DNA of 64,000 nt from Monoplex corrugatus (GCA_030674185.1 JAPXFY010000031.1:42493949-42557948); one strand, 5' to 3'; positions 1-11,450 are shown, numbered from the stretch's first letter. The notes: generated from the sequence alone by a model not told the origin. Made by a program: numbers and translations.

Positions 1-212
1 TTGTCTCTAGTACTGCCCCTGTTTATGTCTCGTAATAGCGTCAATTTGAACTTTCGGTTCAAACGTGTGGTGCACCATTTGTATCAGTGCAAAGCGTCAT
101 GAGAATCACTTGCTGCTCTCTGGACGGAAGGCGGTAGTCATCCCTTCTGTCAGTGACTTCAGAAGTGACTAGATGATGCTCCTCGTCTTGCCTTGGCTGG
201 CGCTGTTGCCTG

Positions 213-1250
213 GTTGGTCTTCTTGGTAGTTGATGTTTTTGCTATGGTTGGTCTTCTTGGGAGTTGATGTTTTTTGCTATGGTTGGTCTTCTTGGTAGTT
301 GATGTTTTTGCTATGGTTGGTCTTCTTGGGAGTTGATGTTTTTGCTATGGTTGGTCTTCTTGGTAGTTGATGTTTTTGCTATGGTTGGTCTTCTTGGGAG
401 TTGATGTTTTTGCTATGGTTGGTCTTCTTGGGAGTTGATGTTTTTGCTATGGTTGGTCTTCTTAGGAGTTGATGTTTTTGCTATGGTTGGTCTTCTTGGG
501 AGTTGATGTTTTTGCTATGGTTGGTCTTCTTAGGAGTTGGTGTTTTTGCTATGGTTGGTCTTCTTGGGAGTTGATGTTTTTGCTATGGTTGGTCTTCTTA
601 GGAGTTGGTGTTTTTGCTATGGTTGGTCTTCTTAGGAGTTGGTGTTTTTGCTATGGTTGGTCTTTTTGGGAGTTGATGTTTTTGTTATGGTTGGTCTTTT
701 TGGGAGTTGATGTTTTTGCTATGGTTGGTCTTCTTAGGAGTTGATGTTTTTGCTATGGTTGGTCTTCCTGACAGTTGGACGTTTTTGCTATGGTTGGTCT
801 TTCTGGGAGTTGGATTTAAAAAAAATTTTTTTTGCTGTGGTTGGTCTTTTTAGGAGTTGGACGTTTTTGCTATGGTTGGTCTTCCTGACAGTTGGACGTT
901 TTTGGTATGTTTGGTCTTCCTGGGAGTCAGATGTTTTTGCTATGGTTGGTCTTCCTGGGAGTCAGGTGTTTTTGCTATGGTTGGTCTTCCTGGGAGTCAG
1001 GTGCTTTTGCTATGGTTGGTCTTCCTGGGAGTCAGGTGTTTTTGCTATGGTTGGTCTTCCTGGGAGTCAGGTGTTTTTGCTATGGTTGGTCTTCCTGGGA
1101 GTCAGGTGTTTTTGCTATGGTTGGTCTTCCTGGGAGTCAGGTGTTTTTGCTATGGTTGGTCTTCCTGGGAGTCAGGTGTTTTTGCTATGGTTGGTCTTCC
1201 TGGGAGTCAGATGTTTTTGCTATGGTTGGTCTTCCTGGCAATCGGATGTT
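213..1250. repeat. 34-bp minisatellite, about 30 copies
   Basis: The unit is close to GTTGATGTTTTTGCTATGG followed by TTGGTCTTCTTGGGA, repeated head to tail. Two sub-blocks are visible: up to about 750 the units carry CTTCTTGG and GTTGATG, and after about 900 they carry CTTCCTGG and GTCAGGTG. Because 34 is not a multiple of three and the units have no stop codon, all three plus-strand frames stay open across the array. The resulting Leu/Val/Phe/Trp-rich reading frames are by-products and not proteins. The array ends about 120 bp before the exon at 1374. Confidence 0.95.
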
Positions 1251-1373
1251 TTTTGCTATCTCATCTCCTCTGTTGATCCACAAGAGCAGCCACAGCAACA
1301 ACACCACCACCACCACCAAATTAATCCTACCTGTTTACTCAGTGTTTGTTCACGACTAGCGCTTTGTCTACAG

Positions 1374-1592
1374 AGGGTGGTGAGGATGACGATAAACGGA
1401 ACAGAAGAAGTGAACGGCATGATCCCTATCTACATCTCCAATGAGAAGAAGGTGGTTTTCATCCACAAGATAAAGAAAATTGCCAAAATCTTCGGTGACC
1501 AGAGACCCCGTACCTTCCCCTACAAAATTCAGGTCTTTACAGACAACACAGTATCAGGGAGGCCCGACTTTGTGCATTTTATTGAGCGATAA
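1374..1592 (+). CDS. Terminal coding exon of an unrecognised host gene
   Basis: Seen: a pyrimidine-rich stretch and CTACAG acceptor end at 1373, followed by an open frame of 72 codons starting RVVRMTINGTEEV and ending PDFVHFIER before TAA. The composition is mixed and soluble, rich in K, I and V (for example KIKKIAKIFGDQRP), and unlike the low-complexity sequence around it. An AATAAA lies 330 bp downstream, so this looks like the last exon plus 3' UTR. I do not recognise the family. The frame stays open upstream into the minisatellite, but that part has repeat composition and is more likely intron. Phase 0 at the acceptor is assumed. Earlier exons would lie before the window. Confidence 0.6.
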   Translation, partial: RVVRMTINGTEEVNGMIPIYISNEKKVVFIHKIKKIAKIFGDQRPRTFPYKIQVFTDNTVSGRPDFVHFIER

Positions 1593-1921
1593 ACCTCCTC
1601 GCTGCGCAGTTGACACAGCATTTGTCGCGATCTCAAGATCGCTGGTGCACAGATGACGTACGACATAGGCTACGTCAGAGAAAATGGCGATACTGTTTTG
1701 CTCAGCACTGCACAACTATCAGACCCTAAGTTGCGAGATTTGATTCTCCTGGTCGAGAGCTCTCTCTCTCTCTCGATTTCATTGTAATGTTATCTTAATT
1801 TTAGTATTCAACGTGTATCTTCCTTAAGCTGTACTTGTTACTGTAAACAAATGTCATGTGTATAGAATAGCAACGGCAAGTTTGAAAAATGGCCTCTAGC
1901 CAATAACTTTTACCGTTGGAA

Positions 1922-1927
1922 AATAAA
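1922..1927 (+). promoter_or_regulatory. Poly(A) signal AATAAA
   Basis: A canonical AATAAA lies 330 bp after the stop codon of the exon ending at 1592 and is followed by a TGTCATTGTCATTGTCTGTG-rich stretch that could serve as the downstream element. This would give a 3' UTR of about 350 bp. Confidence 0.5.
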
Positions 1928-1947
1928 GTATCACTGTCATTGTCATT

Positions 1948-2126
1948 GTCTGTGTGTGTGTGTGTGTGTGTGTGCGTGTGTATGTGTGCGTGGTGTTGTG
2001 TGTAGTGTGTGTGTGTGTTGTGTGTGTGTTGTGTGGTGTTTGTGTGTGTGTGTGTATGTGTGTGTGTGTTGTGTGTATGTGTGTTGTGTGTGTGTGTGTA
2101 TGTGTGTGTGTGTGTGTGTGTGTGTT

Positions 2127-2193
<67 letters not shown>

Positions 2194-2440
2194 TGTGCGT
2201 TCGTATGTTATAGTGTGTTTAAACCTCTTCAAATGGTGCTTTGGCCTTACTGAATAAGTTTCTGATTCTGATTCTTCTCTCTCTCTCTCTCTCTCTCTGT
2301 ATTATGTTTATAATGTGTTCACACCCCCTTCAAATGGGGCTTTGGCCTTACTGTATAAATTTATGATTCTGAGTCTGATTCTCTCTCTGTCTCTCTCTCT
2401 CTCTGTGTCTGTCTCTGTCTGTCTGTCTGTCTCTCTCTCT
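1948..2440. repeat. (GT)n and (CT)n low-complexity block with two retroelement-tail copies
   Basis: Imperfect (GT)n runs from 1948 to about 2205, then (CT)n at 2275-2300 and 2384-2440. Between them are two related pieces of about 60 bp (around 2217-2270 and 2320-2382). Both contain GCTTTGGCCTTACTG, then a GATTCTGATTCT-like short tandem. This resembles the microsatellite-tailed 3' end of a non-LTR element or SINE. Confidence 0.8.
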
Positions 2441-2564
2441 CAAAAATACAGCAAGTTCAGTGCTGTGGGTATCACTCTGTGAGGGGGAGGGATGGGAGAG
2501 GGAGTGTGAGTGGGATTAATGAAAGGGTAGGGGCCAGTTCTGGCCCAGTTTTCTTTTTTGCGTC

Positions 2565-2568
<4 letters not shown>

Positions 2569-2633
<65 letters not shown>

Positions 2634-2675
2634 TGTGTGTGTCTGTGGCTTGTGTGTGCGCGCGCAATATCTGTG
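2569..2675. repeat. (GT)n microsatellite
   Basis: Nearly pure (GT)n of about 60 bp at 2569-2630, followed by a degenerate GT/GC tail. Cys/Val and Thr/His reading frames over it are simple-repeat artefacts. Confidence 0.97.
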
Positions 2676-2990
2676 TATTAAGTGCATTTTTGGCTCTAGG
2701 GAGGTGAAATATGCGGGAGTAATTTTACATAATTTATGCCCGTTTTTATGTGTTTTGGTGTCCTTAGGTATGCTTGAATTTGTATTCAGGTGTTTTTTAA
2801 ATCCCCTGTACAATAAATTGGACGGAGTGGTCAACGCCAGGGGCATGTCCCTAGATTATGTGCGCGAATGCATTGATATGTGTACTTAATTTTCTTTTTC
2901 TTTTTTTTTTCTGTTAAGTTTTGTATGTTTTGAAGCGGTTATAGTCCTGATATGGCTCTATGCGGTCGGCTGGGCTTTAAACAACAATAA
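2668..2990 (+). mobile_element. Dispersed repeat family R, copy C (retroelement 3' end)
   Basis: This segment aligns by eye with the reverse complement of 10183-10712 and 44474-45258, and with 57985-58345. Shared landmarks in order are TTTTTGGCTCTAGG, a TGGACGGAGTGG block, GGGGCATGTCCCTAGATTATGTG, a TGTACTTAATTTT block, and a GATATGG...GCTGGG...TTTAAA end with an AAC/AATAAC short-repeat tail. The fixed 3' end with a simple tail fits a non-LTR element or SINE. No coding sequence is visible. Confidence 0.7.
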
Positions 2991-3235
2991 CAATAACATC
3001 CTGGCTTCATTTTTTTTCCTATTTTTTTAAATGAACAATTGGTTTAGTGTCCACTCCAAGATTATAGATAATCCAGACATTTGGAACACCACTTGGTGGT
3101 TGCTGGGATGTCGAGTTGATTAACGAATATTGTTGTTTCATTCTTTTTTGTACATGTATAATCTTCAGCAATATAACCATGCAACAAAGATCATATACAC
3201 AAGTATAATGCATATTAATTATTATTCCGGTTTTC

Positions 3236-3490
3236 TTGTGTGTGCGTGTGTGTATGTATGTGTCTGTGTTTGTTTGTGTGTGTGTGTGTTTGTTGTATGT
3301 TTGTGTGTATGTGTGTATGTGTATGTGTTTATGTTTGTGTGTGTTTGTGTGTTGTGTGTCTGTGTGTGTATGTATGTGTGTGCGTGTGTATGTATGTGTG
3401 TGTGTATGTGCGTGTGTAAGTATGCGTGTGTGTGTATGTATGTGTGTGTGTCTGATGTGTGTGTGTGCGCACGCGCGCGCATGCATGCGT
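3236..3490. repeat. Imperfect (GT)n tract
   Basis: Degenerate GT/TGTA/GC-rich tract of about 250 bp, with an alternating GCGCACGCGCGCGCATGCATGCGTGCGCAC-like purine-pyrimidine end near 3468-3497. Confidence 0.95.
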
Positions 3491-3749
3491 GCGCACAGAA
3501 TTTTCTTTCCTCTTTCTTTGTTGATGTTGTTTTAAAGTTCTTGGGGTTTTGGGGGGTTTTTTTTAGCCTGTGCTTCTTTATTGTGCTAATGACAGTGTTA
3601 TAAATAAATCTTTTCTGAACTTCTCAACCTGTCTTCCTGAGGTTCAATTTGTTGTGTCTGCACGGTAGGGTTCTTTTCATTCACTTATTTTTTTCTTTTT
3701 GACCTTCTACACATGGAGACAAACTTAAGTGCTTCAAGAGATCATGCAT

Positions 3750-4180
3750 GCCATCAGTACTGTCTGAGAGAAAACATGCCACCAGAACCTCTGGCAACCT
3801 TCTACACGGCAAGAGGCGGCAAAATTCTGGCCTGAAAAAGATGTGACATCCACAGCATGGATGCAGGGTCTGCTTGGTGGAATGAACGACTGGGAGTGCA
3901 CAGCAGATCTACAATGTAAAAAAAAAAAAAAAAAAATCCAGAAATCATCAACTAGAGTGGCATGAGGCTGGGTAGAATTCTCCACTTCTATTTATCAGCA
4001 TTTATTATTTTGATGTAACTCACTGTGCCGTATGAAAGTATAATGGAAGAAGCCCATATCTACAATAGTGAAAAATGTGCCAGTCTAACCAGCAGTTTGA
4101 GGATTTCCCGTTTTCAAGCCAAAGTCATCGCCATAGAGGTTGGACCAAAGGGGTTGACGGTACATCAGCGAACTCTTTTC
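3750..4180 (+). pseudogene. Decayed RLE-type non-LTR retroelement fragment
   Basis: Conceptual translation in shifting frames gives DWECTADL near 3890, then VPYESIMEEAHIYNSEKCA and VIAIEVGPKG at 4025-4160. The intact counterpart at 59744-60436 reads DWECTADLPEW, VPYESRMEEAHIYKTEKYA and IFAIEVGARG in the same order. That protein carries the restriction-like endonuclease of R2/NeSL-type elements. Here the segment between DWECTADL and VPYES, including the catalytic PD...E part, is replaced by poly-A and unrelated sequence, so the fragment is dead. It lies just upstream of another LINE and is probably unrelated to it. Confidence 0.75.
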
Positions 4181-4662
4181 CTTCTTTTTTTAATTTTTTT
4201 TTTTTTATCTGCCGCTACCATCAGGTGTCGCGGGGAGATGGAGACAACGATCAATTTTGCCTCTGTGACTGACAGGACATGAACATGGAGGGTCTCGGAC
4301 ACGCCTTCGATCCATGCCAACAAATGTCAGAACTCACTCTGCCCTACAAACCTTCCAAAGCTTTCATATCTCAAGAAGCTTCTCTTCAAACATCTCTGAG
4401 GTGAGCGCTTCTCATGGGGCGTACACGCATGTTCAGCAGCTCCTAGAAATTCGCTTTGATATTGTGTCTACATTGTGGTTGTGTTGTATATCTTGTGCAT
4501 GGTGGTATCTAAATTTTTCAAGATGCGGACTGCTATATTTTTAGACGTGTTAGTTTCTGTGGCAGTGACATTTTGTGTTTTAAAATGTGAAGTGCGAGCT
4601 GTGAATACCGGTCAACATGGCGGCCATACTGCGCCCACACACTAGACACGCGCGAGGCAATC

Positions 4663-5472
4663 TTGCTGCTCCAGTCCACTGCTAACTTTCTCCCGCGCGC
4701 AATAGACACTTTCCCTGCCGAAATGATCCCAGACAGAAACACCGACAGTGACAGCTGCAGGAAGAAACGCAGACGGCCTGGCCACCGAGGGGGTGTACGA
4801 CGGAGGTTACGACGTGATAAAACCCACCTTCCCCTCCCTTCCATCATCATGGCCAACACGCGCTCCCTGCGCCCCAAAGCCCCAAATTATAATTTTGACG
4901 AACTTTGTGCTGATGTCAATTACATGCATGAATACAGATCTGCCTCTCTACTATGCTTCGCTGAGACATGGTTCGACGACAATATCAGCGATGATAGCGT
5001 CTTCATAGATGGTTTTGGCACTCCATTCCGCTGTGACCGAGACTTGGCAGTCAGCGGCAAGAGCGGCGGTGGCGGTGTGTGTGTTTACATCAGTCAGCAG
5101 TTTTGTCACCGAGCCAACGTCACCGTCAGAAAAACTCTCTGTACCCCTGACCTTGAACTGATTTCCTTGTCTCTCAGACCCAAATACCTGCCACGCGAAT
5201 TTGGACAAGTGTTTGTGACAGTTATTTATAGCCATCCGAAAGCCAACACTTCACGTGCTGTGACAGAAATTGCCGATGTTGTGCATTATTTACAAACACT
5301 CTCACCAGATGCCCCAAATTTTGTACTTGGTGATTTCAACTCTTGTGACCTGAAACAGACTTTACCTTCTTTTAAACAGTATGTAACTTGCAATACCCGT
5401 CTAAATGGAAAACCTGATCGATGCTATGGTAACATCACCTCTGCTTTAAATCTTTTCCTCTCCCTGAGATAG
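4663..5472 (+). pseudogene. LINE endonuclease (APE-type) region
   Basis: An open frame of 269 codons. From about residue 62 it follows an exonuclease/endonuclease/phosphatase fold: MANTRSLRPK, then LLCFAETWF (the catalytic E region), GGGVCVYIS, VTVIYSHPK, and FVLGDFNSCDL (the GDFN motif). The final SDH motif is in another frame just after the stop (GKSDHQAIHL near 5472-5500), so a frameshift lies near 5460. The basic segment KKRRRPGHRGGVRRRLRR before the domain may be the end of the upstream region. The domain nicks target DNA during retrotransposition. Confidence 0.85.
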
Positions 5473-5479
5473 GTAAATC

Positions 5480-7346
5480 CGATCACCAAGCCATTCATTT
5501 AATCCCTGCTTACAGACCTGTTGTTCAAACCCAGCCAGTTGTAAAGAAGAAAGTTAAAGTTTGGTCTAGTGAAGATGTTTCAAAACTGCAGGCATGTTAT
5601 GAATGTACAGACTGGGATATGTTTATTGACACTTCTGATTCTATTGACGAAGCTACCAACGTCATCTCTGATTATGTTACATTTTGTGAAAACATGCTTA
5701 TTCCGACAAAAGAAGTAAAAGTTTTTCCCAACAACAAGCCGTGGATCACAAAGTCACTGAAACATACCATTAATGAGAAGAAAATAGCATTCCAGAGTGG
5801 GGATAGGGTGAAGAGGAAGCAGGTTCAGAAGAAATTAAGAGAAGAACTAAGGATAGCCAAAGTAGAATATAAAAACAAAGTAGAGCAAACATTTTTTCGT
5901 GGTAATATGAAAGATGCGTGGAAGGGGATTAAAGTCCTTACTGGCCAGAATAAGCCACAACAGAGATGTTCCCTCCCTGAGGATGAAAAGATCAAGTTTG
6001 CCAACTCTCTGAATGAGTTTTATTGTAGGTTTGAGAGGCAAGACTTGAAAGACCAGTTACTTGATGTTATGAATGATTTGAGGGAAAGGGGGCGGGGAAA
6101 GGAAAGTGATGACGGTGGGATCGACGGCTCTCTTGTTGAGGCTATTTTTAGAAAACAGAACATTCACAAAGCTGTTGGACCAGACTATATTAGTGGAGGG
6201 TTGTTACGCACGTGCGCTAGTCAGTTGTCATATGTTTTTAGCATGCTGTTTTCCTGGTCGCTTAGAGTCTGCACTGTGCCTTCTCTCTGGAAAAACTCGA
6301 TCATTTCTCCTGTTCCAAAATCCAGAGGTCCAAAACTGCTCAATGACTTTAGACCTGTAGCCTTGACCTCCATAGTAATGAAATGCTTTGAACGGATAGT
6401 CTTACGCCAGGTACAAACCCAGACACAGCGCTCTCTTGACCCTTTTCAGTTTGCAACAAACAAAACAGATCCACTGATGACGCAACACTCACTCTTTTAC
6501 ACAACGCATACACTCATGTAGGAAAGCCAGGCTCTTTCGTACGCATTCTATTTGTAGACTTCTCTTCAGCATTCAATACTATTCAACCTCATCTCATGGC
6601 ACTCAAACTCCTCAAACTCAATGTTTGTCCTAAGCTCATTCTCTGGATAATAAGATTTTCTTATTAATCGTTCTCAAACTGTCTCTTTTCATCATGCACT
6701 CTCTGACTCTCGTTCCACCTCAACGGGCGCTCCTCAGGGTACAGTCCTCTCTCCTGTCCTCTTTACTCTCTACACCAATGACTGCTCTGGCACTGATCTC
6801 ACTCCTGTTATAAAATATTCAGATGACACAGCAATCCAAGACCTCTCCAACTCAGACACAACATTCAACCAAGAAGTAGTTAAGTTCACTACCTGGTGTA
6901 CAGACAACTTTTTAGATCTAAATGTTAGAAAGACCAGGGAGATGATCGTGGATTTCCGGAGAGAGCCCGGTGTGATCCCTGACCTTTTTATCAATGGTGT
7001 GAAAGTTGAGCGTGTGAATGAGTATAAGTATCTCGGAACGATTCTTGACAGCAAACTCACCTTTGATACAAACACGCAAATAATACACAAAAAATGTCAG
7101 TCACGCCTTTTCTGTCTTCAAAAACTTAGGTCTCTGCGTATGAATGAGTCCATTCTTGGTAATTTCTATCGTTGTTTTATTGAATCTGTCTTAACTTTTG
7201 GATTTTTGTGCTGGTTTGCTGGTCTGAGTGTGAAGAATAAGAGAGTGTTGGACAGGGTGGTGAAGGTGAGTGGCAAAGTAGTGGGAGTACAACAGAGGAG
7301 CATTAATGAACTATATGAGTGTCGTATTGGAGCAAGGCGAGAATGA
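5480..7346 (+). pseudogene. LINE reverse transcriptase region, frameshifted
   Basis: The frame resumes near 5474 and is open from 5619 to 6521, then breaks. RT landmarks in order are PWITKSLKH, AVGPDYISGGLL, WKNSIISPVPK, DFRPVALTSIVMKCFERIV, then in other frames FVDFSSAFNTI, GAPQGTVLSPVLF and YSDDTAI (the catalytic box, with YSDD replacing the usual YADD). A last open stretch, 6942-7346, holds MIVDFRREPG, the RT thumb landmark YKYLGTILD and a C-terminal domain. The catalytic aspartates are present, but reading-frame loss makes the copy inactive. Confidence 0.85.
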
Positions 7347-7739
7347 TCTTAGGTGAATCCACTCACGTGCTAGCTAAGCATTATGAGCTCTTGCCATCAT
7401 CAAAAAGGTACAGAACTCTGAAATGTTCCACCAACAGAGCAAGAATGTCTTTTGTAAATAGGTCAGTTGAGTATCTGAACAAGATTGGAGTGTGAGTGAC
7501 TAAAGGAGTGTGAGAGAGCGGGAGTTATGTAATTGTTTGTCTATTGCAGAATTTTACGCTGAACATGTACTGAATTTCTCTAAAGAGACATTAAAGTGAT
7601 CTTGAATCTTGAATCTTGAATCTGTCCCAATACAGACGGAAAAAGCAGTCGGGCAAGAGAAGGAGGAGAAACAAACCAAGAAAAGCCACAACACAGGCAA
7701 CATGAACAGACGCTGCTGGCCATTTTAACATAAGCCGGA

Positions 7740-7778
7740 TATGATAATGATAATAATAATGATAATGATAATGATACT
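7740..7778. repeat. (ATAATG)n microsatellite
   Basis: A short run of ATAATG/ATAATA units about 40 bp long. Confidence 0.9.
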
Positions 7779-7939
7779 TTTCCCGACGGTTTTCAAACAT
7801 GCCAATGCTTGATTTCATCTGTTCATAAATCAGCCGCTGAGCTGGACAGACAGACAGGTACATCGGAGCAGGAAGAAAGCTAGGATGATAGTTGATACCG
7901 TTCTGAAGAAAGGTAAAAACAAAACAAGGTCCTGGGCTA

Positions 7940-8900
7940 TTGCCCCATCAGTCTGACAAGTGCCTCTGACCCTGGCCATGCATGAAGAACGGTACCCCAG
8001 GAAAATATGGACACAGGCTTACACTGACGGATGTGCCATGGAACCACGCTCTGCTACCACCCTACACGTACTACCAGGCCAGCTCATGGGTTTACGTGCA
8101 GGCTTAAGGCTTGTGCCACGATCATCATACACATGGCACCTATGATGTTAGTGCATATGGAATTCATTCTAAGCGCAGAGACGTCTTGAGAAATCGAAAC
8201 TGAAACTGTAAGCAGACAAAAGGAGGTGCTGGGATATACAATATCAGTTCCCAAATGAATAGCAGTAGGCTGAAGCAATGCCAACTCATCTTCACTGCAC
8301 AAACTACACAGCCCAAGCTGATGTCTTGCTCTGTACAGTAAACATCATTAACAACGCTGCAGGCCATTACAGGCAAATAGTCTTTTTCATTGATGCCGTG
8401 TCATTGCTGGAAGCAACCACAGCAAGCAAACTGCCACATCTGCAAGAAGCAGTACAAAACATCTGGTGCACAAGCCAAGTACTACAATAGATCTCTTCAC
8501 ACTGTGGTATCCCAGGAAATGAACAGGCAGACAAAATGACAAAGATGGAAGTAGACCATGAACAGAAAAATAACAGTATCAATCTCAAAGAAATAAATGT
8601 TACCATCAAGTCTTGGTTCTGAGCACCCAAGCGACATGACAATTACCACCAGCTGTCCCAGCAAGAGCAAGTCATTATCCTCCACCAACAAGACTGAACC
8701 ACCACACGAACAAGCATTTCCCACAAGTATCACCCCCCCCCCCCCCCATCCTGCTCTCGTCCTGTGGAAAGGCTGACCAGATAGCAGTACCGGTACTCAT
8801 CCTCTAGGAGGGCAAGAGCTACCAGCTGCTGAAGAAAGAGATCTGACTGAGATCACTGTGTCCGCAGGAGAAGCTGTACAGGCCTGTGGATATGTTACAG
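7940..8900 (+). pseudogene. Retroelement RNase H domain remnant
   Basis: Broken frames together give the order of a retroelement RNase H domain. WTQAYTDGCA near 7998 corresponds to the catalytic YTDGSA motif. NYTAQADVL near 8300 sits where the E-containing helix (usually NYxAE) belongs, with Q replacing E. IVFFIDAVSLLEA near 8375 corresponds to the second D strand, and SHCGIPGNEQADKMTKM near 8495 to the H..GN..AD motif. Later text resembles the HQLSxQEQV region of I/Jockey-type elements. Stops occur throughout. It is probably the 3' part of another LINE; no reverse transcriptase is next to it. Confidence 0.65.
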
Positions 8901-9164
8901 ACGATCTATTTCATTCACACGATAAAACTCCTAGTGTGACAATGAATGAGAAGTATCAGCCATTTATCAGCCTATCTGTTTGTAAGTCTGTGTGTATTTG
9001 TCTGTATATGTCTATCACATATTTATATGTAGTGATAATTTAATCCTTAAATCATTTAGCATATCCTTGAATCGTTCAGCATATATTTTTGCCTTTGATA
9101 TGCTTGATGACATGCTATAAATGTGAAAATAAAAATTCATGGTCATGATACAAATTACATACAA

Positions 9165-9348
9165 GGGTGCAACTTAGAAAAAGTCAAAAAACTGAAAGGG
9201 GTCCATGGGCTGGCAGTGCCCCATATGGGGGGGTCTGGGGGGGCTATGCCCCCCAGACGCTGCACTGAAGCTTTTCAAAAAAAAACGATTTTCCGTTTCT
9301 GACTCTTGAAAAAATGGATTCCGTCGTCAAACGGAAAAAGTTGCACCC
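9165..9348. mobile_element. Small MITE with 11-bp terminal inverted repeats
   Basis: GGGTGCAACTT at 9165-9175 and its exact complement AAGTTGCACCC at 9338-9348 bound a 184-bp segment. The interior has a G-run/C-run palindrome (GGGGGGGCTATGCCCCCC near 9237-9254) and no coding potential. Flanking sequence shows no clear target-site duplication, so the superfamily is open. A lone GGGTGCAACTT also occurs near 46138. Confidence 0.6.
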
Positions 9349-9454
9349 ATGTACATATGACCTTCTGTGAATAAGATGTGAACTGATATTACAATAAACA
9401 ATTTCTTGAACATGAAAGTAGCAAACCATCTTTGTAAGGATAAAACATGATCAC

Positions 9455-9455
9455 A

Positions 9456-9516
<61 letters not shown>
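9455..9516. repeat. (CA)n microsatellite
   Basis: An almost pure (CA)n run of about 60 bp. Confidence 0.97.
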
Positions 9517-9517
<1 letters not shown>

Positions 9518-10182
9518 CACATCAATATGTTTATTTTTAAATCAATCAAGAGAAAATGCATGGTTTCCAAAGTACATGATTTAATCTGCATCAAACTGGA
9601 ACAGTGGCAATTATCCAAGAGTTTGCTGTTTACATCATCATTTTAAAACTGCAATATCTCATTTTTCATACAATTTATCACAACTGCAACTTTGTAAAGC
9701 AACATCATTGGCAAGATTTTCAACATGATTTAAAAAGAATTCTACAATGATAAAGTGAATCAAACGTGTGGAATTCAATATAAAAATCATCTCAAACTGT
9801 ATAAAAACAACTCTACAATATAGTACAAAGATTTAACAAGGTCAACTGCGTGGTTTTCAATGTAAGAATGATATCACACTGTATAAAAACTGGACATTTG
9901 TGACATTTTCTACAACAGTACTGCAGGAAAGTAACAATAAAGAAAACCACAGTTTTTGTGTGCATGTACATTGTAAAACAGAGGTGTCAGAAGTTGTGAA
10001 TGCATAGTTAACTTGTTCAGGGTTGGGAAAGGTAAATGGAACAGAAGGGAGAAAGCAGACACCACCCTCGTTATGCTGGCCCCAGGAAAAGACAAAGTAT
10101 CACTCCCCTACAACCTCATGGTTACAAACTATCCTTTTCTTTTCAGACTTATTATTGTTACTGTTACATTTGTTTACATCCC

Positions 10183-10712
10183 AACCGACTGCGTAGACCC
10201 ATATCAGGGTTATGACCATTTCAAAACATTCACAATACATTAACAGGAAGAAAAAAGGAAAAAGAAAATTAAGTACACATATCAATGCATTTGTGCACAT
10301 AATCTAAGGAAATGCCCCAGGCGCTGACCATTCCGTCCAGTTTACTGCACAGGGAATTTAAAAAACATACCTAAAAATACAAATTTAAACATAACTAAGG
10401 ACAATATAAAAATGGGCCTAACTTACCTAAAACTGCTTCCACATATCTCATTTCCCTAGAGCCAAAAAAGCAATTAATACATGTGCCCAATGATCAATCC
10501 TAAGAGAAAGTATGTAAGACTTTATTGAACACATGCAGGTGAATGAACCAGCAAGGCAGAAAATGGTAGGAAGAAATGGCAAAAAGCAAAGGAGGAAGGA
10601 AGAAACAAAGAGAGTGACAGAAAAGAGGACATTTCTTGCACAGAATTTCCAGAAAGTGAGAATACTATTTTAGTATTTATACTGAAAGAGCCCACGGCAT
10701 CCCCACAGGGGT
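10183..10712 (-). mobile_element. Dispersed repeat family R, copy A
   Basis: In reverse orientation to the copies at 2668 and 57985 and parallel to that at 44474. Shared landmarks read on the plus strand are CATATCAGGGTTATGACCATTT, CCGTCCAGTTTA, CATGTGCCCAAT, TATGTAAGACTTTAT and GAGTGACAGAAAAGAGGA (10612-10629). It is the longest uninterrupted copy in the window and shows what copy B looked like before its insertion. No open frame is visible. Confidence 0.7.
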
Positions 10713-11227
10713 TTAAAATTTATTATCATTTTATTATAATGACAGAACATTAACCACAAGAAAACTATCAAGTTACACTGTACTGAGAGTAGGGTCAAGC
10801 CAATAGCCATTCCAAAGCCACAAGGTTCCTGGAATGTGAGCTGATCAACAGTTCACTGCTCTTGGACCACAGGTATTACAATGGTGTAAACTCTTCTCCC
10901 TTACTGCTTTACCTTCTTCAACCTGCCAGGATTGTGTGTCCCTCCATGTCTGGGTGGGCAGGAAGCAACATGCACAGGACTTTACTCATGTCACAGTCCT
11001 TTCACTCCCTCATCCTGTACCCAGGATGCTGGTGGATAGGGCATAGGTGTGAATAGGTTAGAGCCACGTTCACATCTGTGTAGACTGAAGGCCAAATGGC
11101 CACTACCAAAGGCCTGTAATTATATGCAGTTGGATAACTCATGTTTCCCTTTTCTTGGGAAGTGACGTTCAAAGGCTGAATTGGTTCGCTTTATTTTTGC
11201 AGGATGAGGGCAGCACTGTTTATATTG

Positions 11228-11450
11228 TACACTTTCTCCCCACTGAGTTTACAATTCAGACTTTCAGAAAAGAAAAGGAATTTCTCCCCACTGAGCTAAT
11301 AATTCAGACTTTCAGAAAAGAAAAGGAATTTCTCCCCACTGAGCTTATAATTCATTCAGACTTTCAGAAAAGAAAAGGAATTTCTTCCCACTGAGTTTAT
11401 TTATAATTCAGACTTTTACTAGTTTTAGAAAAGAAAAGGAATTTAATCTT
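11228..11450. repeat. About 49-bp tandem repeat, four copies
   Basis: The unit contains CACTGAGTTTA, CAATTCAGACTTTCAG and AAAAGAAAAGGAATTTC. Later copies gain short insertions (ATTCATTCAG, TTTATTTATA). Confidence 0.9.

Larger units (their letters stand above)
4650..7622 (+). mobile_element. CR1/L2-like non-LTR retrotransposon, degenerate
   Basis: One plus-strand element carries an APE-type endonuclease followed by a reverse transcriptase and ends in a short-tandem tail of CTTGAAT units at about 7600-7622. A tail of this sort, rather than poly-A, is typical of CR1/L2-group elements. At least three frameshifts (near 5460, 6475 and 6655) break the frame, so this copy is not autonomous. The 5' boundary is uncertain: ORF-like sequence begins near 4663 and I see no target-site duplication. 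Confidence 0.85.

Noticed and set aside
469..1359. Long hydrophobic repeat proteins over the 34-bp minisatellite
   Set aside because: All three frames are open because the unit lacks stops and its length is not a multiple of three; no start context or conserved domain.
1954..2257. Cys/Val-rich and Thr/His-rich open frames over (GT)n tracts here and at about a dozen other sites
   Set aside because: They are translations of dinucleotide repeats, open on both strands and in several frames, with no other coding signal.
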